A stretch of DNA of 64,000 nt from Ligula intestinalis (lineage: Eukaryota > Platyhelminthes > Cestoda > Diphyllobothriidea > Diphyllobothriidae), in contig JAYGXS010000004.1 of assembly GCA_036362985.1 (NCBI GenBank), positions 40,381,923 through 40,445,922 on the forward strand, given 5' to 3'. This document shows positions 56,730 to 64,000 of the stretch, one piece after another. Made by a program: the position numbers and the translations under genes. The first letter of the stretch is position 1. Each line of letters begins with the position of its first letter. The notes below the pieces were generated by a model, which was given only the letters and a program-made list of their open reading frames with translations, made no database searches and was not told the DNA's origin.

Positions 56730-58293
56730 ATGGGGAAGCGAAAGGATCGAACACCAACAGAGAAACTGGATGTTTTGGACAAGTTCCATGACCTTAAGAA
56801 GTAGTCACCCCGAATTGGTCTTCGAGAGGCAGCCGACCAGCTTGGAGTTTCCAAGTCAATGTTGGGAAAATTGGTGGAAAAAGAGGAGGAAATTTGTCGT
56901 GAGGCTTCAGAAGATGAACAAGGTCCTGCACAGAAACGCAATAGATATGGAAAGGACAAGGATATCGAGGCAGCACTTTTGCAGTTTTATCATTGGGCCC
57001 ACGATCGTAACATCCCTCTCAATGGTCCGCTGCTTATGGAAAAGGCTGCGAAAATCGCAGAAGTAGCGGGAGTCAACTTCACTCCCACTGTAGGGTGGTT
57101 TGCGAGGTAGAAGAAGAGGAATGGTCTCGTCTTTGCGACATTGCATGGTGAGGCAGCAGAAGCCGACACCTCAAGAGCTGATGATTTCCTCAAGAAAGAT
57201 TGGCCTGACCTGTTGAAGCAGTTTCAACCCAAAGATGTCTTCAACAATGACGAGACAGCAATTTATTTTCGGGCACTACCAGACTCAACGTACCTGACCC
57301 AGAAGTCAAAGAAGTTGGCAAAGGGATTCAAAACTGCGAAAGAAAAAAACCACTCCGGTTGCGTGCAGTCTGGAAGGAGGAAAACTGCCGCTTCTTGTGA
57401 TCGGGAAATCAAAGCAGCTAAGGTGCTTAAAAGGAAAGAACATTCCATCGGGAGTGCATTACGCATTCGGAAAGAACGCATGGATGACATCTGGGCTGTG
57501 GGAAAATTTCTTACGAGAACTTGAGCTCGAAATGGGGCGCCAGAAGCGCAAGATCCTTCTCTTGGCAGATAACTGCAGTGCCCACACTCGAGTCGAAGGA
57601 CTGAGGAACATCACACTTCAATTTTTGCCACCCAACACAACTTCAGTTCTGCAACCCTGTGATCACGGCATCATTCGATCTCTTAAAGCCTTCTTTCAGA
57701 CCGCGATCCGGCGAGAGATTTTGCAGATCATCCAAGACCTAGTGGAAGATGATGAGACTGGCATGTGTTTGGCTCACAACGTTGTGAAGAAGATTGACGT
57801 TCTTCAGGCCATGGAGATGTTGAGCACTTCGTGGAAAAAGGTGAAGTCAGAGACAATCGTAAACTGCTGGAGGAAAGGGGGCTTCGTCACCACTGAAGAG
57901 GAAGTTGCAGAGAATAAAGTCGCGATTCCGATCCCAGAAGACGTGACAGAGTACAGCATCGAGAATTTTCTAGAGTGGGTTTCAATAGACGACGATGCCG
58001 AAGTCGCCGAGGAGGCAACACTGGAAGGGGTGACAAGCGAACTTGCCGAAGCAGTTGCAGATGCCAAGAAGGTACCAGACGAGCAGGAAGAAGAGTCTGA
58101 AGAGGAAGACGAAGAAGTCGAGCCCCCCGTCTCATCAAAAGTAATGAGGGCGGCATTGGCCGTACTCGAAACGGGGCATCGACAACAAGGTTTTGATGTG
58201 GAGAATTTTGACACTGTGATAAAGAACTTTAGGGGAGCTTTAATAGAAATGTTTCCACCAAAGCAATCAAAACTGAGCATGTTCTTTCAATAA
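56730..58293 (+). pseudogene. Tigger-like transposase
   Basis: ATG at 56730 opens MGKRKDRTPTEKLDVLDKFH, a CENP-B/pogo N-terminal helix-turn-helix (with REAADQLGVSKSMLGKL), then a CENPB-type second DNA-binding domain (NIPLNGPLLMEKAAKIAE ... VGWFAR*KKRNGL). The DDE domain has FNNDETAIYFRALPD (first Asp), ILLLADNCSAH (second) and SVLQPCDHGIIRSLKAFF (third), with 30 residues between the last two. The tail is acidic (EEESEEEDEEVE). Defects are TAG at 56802, TAG at 57108, and a one-base indel in an A-run near 57345-57352 that shifts the frame before TPVACSLEGGKLPLLVIGKS. About 520 codons in all. It would bind the TIRs and excise the element, but is inactive. Confidence 0.9.
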
Positions 58294-58439
58294 AACTTCA
58301 TTCAGATGCAAAATTCTGTTTTTTGTACGTAGAAACGACTGGTTTGGGGTCAGTTCGCTTAATGTTGACAACCGGTTAATATGGACAGTTGGCCTGGAAC
58401 GGAGGTGTCCACATTAACCGGACTCCACTGTAATAGCAA

Positions 58440-58620
58440 AATTCGCTTGATAAAAAACGGAATGTCTTAAAAACGCATGGATTCATCAAGTGACACTGGC
58501 TGATGAGCGTTCTCTGCTTTTCCAACAGGAACCTGAATACTGCGTCATCGTATATTAAAAATATTTTACAGTTACTATTGCTTGTTTAATGTTCCTCAAC
58601 GAATATCCGCAATTCTGATC
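58440..58620. other. Unassigned spacer
   Basis: No feature recognised. Confidence 0.3.
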
Positions 58621-58624
58621 CAAA

Positions 58625-58835
58625 GCGGAAGGTCAATGAACCTGTGGCACAATGGTTAGAACGCAAAACTTTTGATCAGCATCTCACGGATTCAAGCCTC
58701 GTCTGGTGCACCACTTGGTGTGGGATGTGAGTGGGCAAGGACTTCTAGCCAGTGGAAATGAACACTCCATTTCCCTTGCTTTTGCCGGCAATGCTGCCTG
58801 CTTAGACTACTAGCTACGTTGCGGCTGCTAAGGGG
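58625..58835 (+). repeat. tRNA-derived SINE (best copy)
   Basis: CTGTGGCACAATGGTTAGAA is a good A-box context; CACGGATTCAAGCCTCG is a good B-box about 30 bases later. The unrelated body includes TGGTGCACCACTTGGTGTGG, AAGGACTTCTAGCCAGTGGA and CCTTGCTTTTGCCGGCAATG. Polymerase III promoter spacing plus copies at 2.5 and 38.9 kb support a SINE rather than a tRNA gene; no acceptor-stem pairing is evident. Confidence 0.6.
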
Positions 58836-58929
58836 ACTCGGAAATAAGTCCCAATGAAAAGGTGGACTATTTCCATTAGCGATAATTGAAAGTTAACTAA
58901 AAAGTGTCAATATCTCCTGATCTAAACCT

Positions 58930-59050
58930 TTACCCGTTGCTCATTAATTGGAGGGTTCGACTTCTGATCAAAGGGCCTTGCATTCAAGGTTTGTCTGTTG
59001 CACCAACTGGAGTTGAGTATCACTGGAATAAGACGGCATATAAGCCAGAA
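58930..59050 (+). repeat. Partial SINE copy
   Basis: GGTTCGACTTCTGATCAAAG, GCATTCAAGGTTTGTCTG and TTGCACCAACTGGAGTTGAG resemble the B-box half of the preceding SINE. Confidence 0.35.
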
Positions 59051-59059
59051 ATAATCAAT

Positions 59060-61435
59060 ACATTCTCTGTTAGCATGTCTATCACTTTCAATAAGTTATA
59101 GGCCCCTAACCGAGATGAGACGTTTGATCGGGTATGAGTACTACTACACTCATAAATCGTCAATCCAAAGGAAACATTGCCATTTCTAAAAATAATTTCT
59201 GAAAGTATAACGCCTATTTAAATAGGGATTTTGCTGAGCGTTGTGAACCCTTAGACCGGTAAATTGATTTACAGATTTCAATGGTCATGTGCATGATGGC
59301 AATAAATTTTAATGTCTTTTTAGTTTGCCCTTAATGCTGAGTCTGGAATTGTTAAATATGGTTTACATTATTAAGGAGTTAATGTCACATAACCATCCCA
59401 GACCTCGCACACTTTATAAATAAACCTTTCTGCCGCGAGATTAGCCTAGGCATGTTAGTTTCAAATTTATTTTAAGGTATGTTATGAGAGAGATTCCTAA
59501 TTAACGTTTTCAACAAAAATATCTCCAGATACAAACAAAAACTGGCATAGGCAACAGGACGTATTGGGTCCAACAAATTTCGTGACGACTTTTCAACTGC
59601 AACGCATTGGGCATGGCATAGATCACGAACGGAAACAAAAAAAACAAAAAATGCCAACACCTAACAGCAAGCATCAAATTATACTGCAAATAATGATCAT
59701 AGGGAAGACAAAATGAAGGAAGTTAACACAAACCACAATCATGAGTATATCTACGCACCACTCCCCACAAAGGTTTTCCGAGTACCCGATCTGATACGAA
59801 AACCCCAAAACATGCACCGCCTACAAGAAGCCTCTAGACGGCGGTAGAAACCAGGCGTCTGCAAACAGTTACACCATGTGGTTAAGCGAAGGTCTGATGT
59901 CTATATTTATTCAATACTGTGCCATATCCACGTAGCTAACTTTAATGATAAAAGAACATCATGCACGCACGCACACTCTAAGGTCTTAGTAAAACATGAG
60001 GTTAACACTTGCACTGAAAAGGAGCGCAGCTCACTTATTCAGATCATTCTTGATTCTTAAATAAAGTTTTGGGGTGGTGTTGGCTCTAGAAAATTATTTT
60101 GGTATGCTGCAAGTCAGTGAACCTTACACACGGTCAGCTAGCAGGCTGGGATAGCTAACTTGGGCACAGTGCAGAGAAGAGGGTGAAAGTTTAATTTATG
60201 TCCACAAAATTGTTTATTCTAATATTTAGTTAAACAAGCTCCCCATAAATAAAAAGGGTAATTTTTAATTCATGCCTTATATTATATTTTTCTGTTAACG
60301 TCTACTTTTATGATTAAATGAATATTTTTGGTTTAAGATTTAAATAAAGTTTAACTTAGTTTTAAATTTTTACAAAGTCTTTATATTTTGGTTTACTTGT
60401 CGATTAATTCGCCACAAGCGGTTGCTTTTCGAGTTTAAATAATTGCTAGTTTACTTAACCTTTGTTTAAGGTATTCATTTTATTTAACCTGGATATAAAT
60501 TAGTTGCTGCAGTCTGGTTCTACAAGAGTTCTCGTGTTCTAAGTTGATTGTATTCATCTCGTTTAGATTGTAGTCAAGTTATAGATGCAGGAGTGACATG
60601 CAGTGTTCATTCAATTATTTCACCTTTACTTTGCTTTTATATCTGAAATTCGTAGTTGTTTGCGGTGTTCCTAAAATTTGAGCAGTTCCTGATATTTTCA
60701 TGCTCACAACTTTTATTTATGGTGTGCTTTAGTTGCTTAGAGTTTCGAATACTTAAATATTATTCCAACGCTTTAAATTTTTATCTGTTTTACTAAGAGT
60801 TGACATTTAATTAATTCAATAATACCAAAGCTGTACAATCTGTACTACCACTTTTCCCGTACAGCAGAAAAATGTTTTGCAAGTAGAATACACACCTAGA
60901 TCACTCGTATTTTTGTTAGTTTTCTCGTTTCTCATTGACTAGACATTGGCAAAATGTACACAGATTATAAAAGCAAAGATTCCAGAAATTTGCTTTCAGG
61001 TCGCCTGCAATATCAATATTATAAATGTTTGATGCCGTTGTGAATAGCACTGTATGTTTAGAGTAAAATCAATAAATTCGTAGTGGTCTGCAATAGAAGT
61101 AATATTTGAACACAAGCAACACTGACTACTGTCGTCCTTAACTTGTAGACTTGAAGAAAGCTTATATTTCACTTTCGTTTCCTTAAGACTGACAGTTTTC
61201 AAAACCAATATATGATGGTTTATAAAGCAGCAATCCTAGCAATTAATAAATATGACACCCAAAATGAGTACAATACAAATTAACCCTTACAATATGTATG
61301 GAACATGAAGGAACGTCCTTTTAATTGCATTAATGAAGAAAGTATTAAGCTTTGCAAGATTACATGTAAACGATTGCTGGCAACGGCAAGCGCTAAGGCA
61401 GGCCGATTTTAAAATTATTCAAGAATTAATATTGC
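59060..61435. other. Unassigned AT-rich sequence
   Basis: No supported feature; very AT-rich from 60180 to 61400. Confidence 0.45.
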
Positions 61436-61439
61436 ATGT

Positions 61440-61995
61440 TCAAAGAGACAGATGCGCCGTTAATTCAAAGGATTTTAATAAATAGCGCTTAGCCCAGCCA
61501 TAACAAAAATCCATCAAAAAATATTTTAGGGAAAAAACGTGTACAGGTATATTATCTTGTACCAAAGGCACGCACACATAACGGTTGCACCAAACATGTG
61601 GGTCGATATGAGACCTGAAGGTTTGGGCTAACCAGAACACGGCCAACGGTCCCACCAATTAACACATCAGACGTGGAGATTGTTGGCAGCTCGAAGGTAG
61701 CCAATAGGACGCCCAGTAAGGCGGGAAATCGTAAAATGCTCCCGTGGTAGTTTGTTGAGAATTAATATTTGATTATGATTTATGAACTACGAGTGTGCTC
61801 CTCACAATGAATCAAGAAACGGCTGAGATAAAACATGGGCAGGAGGATGCTGCTCAGGCGTGTGCCATTGACACATGGAACTTAAAGATTGTTGGCAGTT
61901 CAGGTGATAGATGAAGATTTGTGTAATAAGCGAAATCAAAGCAAGCAGTAAAAGTGCACATGGTTTTGAACTGAAATTAGCCTCCACAGCCAACT
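61440..61995. other. GC-richer stretch with weak minus-strand frames
   Basis: Minus frames at 61440-61658 and 61802-61993 are open. The second has KPCALLLLALISLITQIFIY, a membrane-spanning or signal-like segment preceded by GGCTAATTTCAG. Neither is identifiable, and they may be repeat-derived. Confidence 0.25.
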
Positions 61996-62400
61996 CGTGG
62001 CTGTTATTCCCATGAACCCATTACAGTTTTGTGAGGGACGAGAAATCTTTTGAAAACACAAATACTGGGATGATAATAATGTGAAAAGTTCATTGTAAGC
62101 TCACATTTAACGCAATGATATGCTGTTTTATATAAAAAGTAGTAAATCATGCAACACTGCCTTAACACCTATAGCTATCTTTGAATTTGTCAAAAAATGA
62201 AGGCAGCTCTATGAACTTCATGGTCACCGCTCTTCCGCTATTTATAATCCCTAGAATATTCTTGTTCACATTTGTCATAGAGAAACGGTTCTTTGTCAGA
62301 GCCATCTGCTATGGCAATCGCTCATCTGGAACAGTGTTAGCTGTGCTAAGAGGGATTAAAACTAAAATATTATGCTCACCATTATCTTTATTCTATTGTA

Positions 62401-62574
62401 TGAATGAGAACGTTCGCGATCCAGGTATTTGCATGGAAAAGGGAGAAGAAATGTCGAGCACCTGATCAAGTGATTTATCATTCTGATCTCAGAACAATAA
62501 ACCAATTGATCTGGTGCTCGACACGCCTTCCTCCTCGTCCATGCAAATACCTGAATCACGAACGTTCTCATTCA
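62401..62574. repeat. 72-bp-arm inverted repeat at the head of a PLE
   Basis: 62401-62470 (TGAATGAGAACGTTCGCGAT...) and 62503-62574 (...ATCACGAACGTTCTCATTCA) are reverse complements with about 85% identity by eye around a 32-base spacer. The right arm leads straight into the PLE region that follows, so this is probably that element's 5' terminal structure. Confidence 0.75.
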
Positions 62575-64000
62575 TTGGGGAACATTTCGGTGCGATGCGC
62601 TTCGGACAGCTCTTCGCTGAAAGATATTCCCCACCCGAGAAGCAGCCACATATGAACTACCCCGCTTCCCTAATATATGTCTCAAAGAAGAACTGGCATC
62701 ACGATGCCTGACATATAAGGCTCCTGTTCACACTGCTATGGGCAGGGTAGTCGCAAGGCAAAATGTCAAGCAGATGACGAGGGTATTTATCGACGACTGC
62801 CACCAACGCCTACTTAAGTACACGGCTAAGATTGCGGAAGACAGAAGTGAGTGCTTCCATATCTTTGGAGATTTTATTGCCGAGAATCTGGGTAAGACGA
62901 TCGCAGCTTTGGCACGTCAGAGGCAGGCCAAGAAACGAGAGGTTTATGAGCAAAAACTGAATAGGTTGAAACCAGCAGACAACAAAAGCTCCGGGTTGTT
63001 CCACAACCTTTCATCCAAGCCCTTCACCTCCACTCAACTTGCAGTCCTAGAACTTAAAGCAACTTTCAACACAGCAAATGCTTTACCTGCTGAGTTGATC
63101 GCCACCCTTGAGTCAGCCCTTCAATCGGCAAAAGCCTCAGAGGATACAAAAGAGTTAATCCGCCACAAAACATCATCGTTGCTTATGCATCACAAAAAGC
63201 GTGAAACTCTTAGCAGAGAGGAGCAGAAGGCATTAAAAAGTCTAAATGCCGATGAATAGGACATCATTTTGCCGGCTAACAAAGGTCGCTTCACAGTGGT
63301 GCTCAAGAAATCTGACAACCAGACGAAAGCCCAGAGCCTACTTGATGAGAAAAACTCATACAAGTTATGCCCAGCCAGTGAAATGAATCATTTGCTCACC
63401 CAAATAAACAGAAGTCTAGCAAAACCCAAAGCAAACGCGGCAATCACACCCAGCATTTGGTTTTCCATGAAACCAATAGACACAGCCCCAGCAAGATTCT
63501 ACGGTTTGCCTAAAGTACACAAGGAGAACACCCCGCGTAGGCCCATTGTCTCCCTTCCTGGCACCCCTACGTATGGGTTGGCAAAATGGATGTTCACTCA
63601 CCTCAAGTTCCTGGCGGTGGGCTCGACAACAACGTATCTTCTGCCAAACAGTTCCTTGAGCAACTAAAGCATCTGAAGGTAGAACCACATGAACCTATGG
63701 TATCCTTCGATGTTGTCTCCCTCTTTATTTCCATCCCACAACAACTAGTGAAAGACGCTGTGGGCCAACTTCTATTCAAATGCTACGATGACAGCGACAA
63801 ATCCCTAAAGTCTGAACATCTACTTAAACTTTTACGGCATTGCCTCAAAACGTACTTCACATTTGGTGGACACATGTATGAGCAGATTAAGGGCACTCCC
63901 ATGGGCTTCCCCTGTCAGGCCAGTATTTCTGTGAGATTCAACACTGCTGTATGTGTCATCGTTATCATTCTTATACATTGACAAGAAACAGCTGATGAGC
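62575..64000 (+). mobile_element. Penelope-like element, 5' half, cut by the window end
   Basis: Runs from the inverted repeat to at least 63990. This is the only PLE in the window that keeps its N-terminal region. The 3' half is either outside the window or lost after a frame change near 63905. Confidence 0.75.
62738..63982 (+). pseudogene. PLE N-terminal and RT domain
   Basis: ATG at 62738 opens MGRVVARQNVKQMTRVFIDD, a basic helical N-terminus with KKREVYEQKLNRLKPADNKS and SREEQKALKSLNADE, then an in-frame TAG at 63257. It continues DIILPANKGRFTVVLKKSDN (the PLE 'vvlpaDKG.a.Vvm' motif, here NKG), ARFYGLPKVHKENTPRRPIV, SLPGTPTYGLAKWM, a frame shift near 63640, EPMVSFDVVSLFISIPQQLV (motif A), KTYFTFGGHMYEQIKGTPMG, after which the frame decays. 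The catalytic YVDD is not reached before the window edge. One stop and one or two frame shifts inactivate it. Confidence 0.8.

Larger units (their letters stand above)
56213..58430 (+). mobile_element. pogo/Tigger-type DNA transposon, 2218 bp
   Basis: Terminal inverted repeats begin CAGTGGAGTCCGGTTAATGT at 56213 and match the reverse complement of the end at 58430 for 20 bases, then diverge. Both ends are flanked by TA (56211-56212, 58431-58432), the Tc1/mariner/pogo target duplication. A 32-base block at 56222-56253 also recurs in direct orientation at 58372-58403 with three mismatches, so the right end holds both a direct and an inverted copy of it. Confidence 0.92.

Noticed and set aside
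57804..58280. 158-codon serine-rich minus-strand frame
   Set aside because: It mirrors the acidic tail of the Tigger transposase on the plus strand.
58625..58700. Functional tRNA gene
   Set aside because: A- and B-box-like segments are present, but no acceptor-stem or anticodon-stem pairing, and the unit continues into a shared SINE body.
1..64000. CRISPR arrays, bacterial operons, rRNA genes
   Set aside because: No regularly spaced repeats, no tightly packed ORFs and no rRNA-like sequence; the window is clearly eukaryotic.

Overview
The window is eukaryotic, AT-rich and gene-poor. There are no operons, no Shine-Dalgarno-led ORFs and no long intact ORFs; coding sequence is either transposable-element (TE) derived or split into short candidate exons with GT/AG borders. 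The TE mix is many Penelope-like elements (PLEs) with reverse transcriptase (RT) and GIY-YIG domains, an RTE-clade LINE with a hexamer tail, a CR1-like LINE tail, a pogo/Tigger DNA transposon and tRNA-derived SINEs. With the short secreted-protein exons, this fits a platyhelminth, probably a tapeworm with a large repeat-rich genome. That assignment is inference from element families, not a database match.

Layout: 0.9-1.5 kb CR1-like LINE 3' end (-) and a 121-bp tandem repeat; 2.3-3.4 kb SINE and decayed PLE (+); 3.7-4.45 kb GC-rich repeat and SINE-like piece; 4.9-5.05 kb candidate exon (-); 5.5 kb perfect-looking hairpin; 6.3 kb PLE scrap; 8.0 kb in-frame 66-bp repeat; 8.5-9.5 kb PLE (-) facing 9.6-10.1 kb PLE (+); 11.1-12.2 kb candidate exons (-); 12.3-14.16 kb best-preserved PLE with a palindromic head; 14.35-15.04 kb candidate exons (-); 16.1-16.74 kb 290-300-bp-arm palindrome; 17.4-18.0 kb candidate exons; 18.0-22.2 kb featureless AT-rich DNA; 22.2 kb exon (-); 24.0-26.5 kb SINEs and a PLE between 446-bp inverted arms; 29.7-30.85 kb three phase-compatible exons (-); 31.4-33.5 kb PLE (-) with a hammerhead-like hairpin; 34.2-37.5 kb nearly full-length RTE; 38.7-39.1 kb SINE pair; 41.8-42.8 kb candidate exons; 43.7 and 45.7 kb hammerhead-core-like repeats; 47.5 kb exon (-); 50.9-52.4 kb secreted-protein gene (+); 52.6-54.6 kb PLE (-); 56.2-58.4 kb Tigger; 58.6-59.05 kb SINEs; 62.4-64 kb hairpin plus 5' half of another PLE running off the window.

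The host-gene signal that stands out is a family of short exons on both strands that I read, by eye only, as pieces of ML-domain (MD-2-related lipid-recognition, NPC2-like) secreted proteins. At 29.7-30.85 kb three exons join with matching phases into 121 residues, about the length of an ML core. Last exons at four loci (14.4, 29.7, 42.7, 52.2 kb) all begin with two bases completing a codon, and middle exons at two further positions share the same phases. If right, the window is a dispersed, decaying cluster of ML-like genes that PLEs have repeatedly invaded. Several PLE copies carry inverted terminal or head segments, so palindromic insertion is a recurrent theme here.
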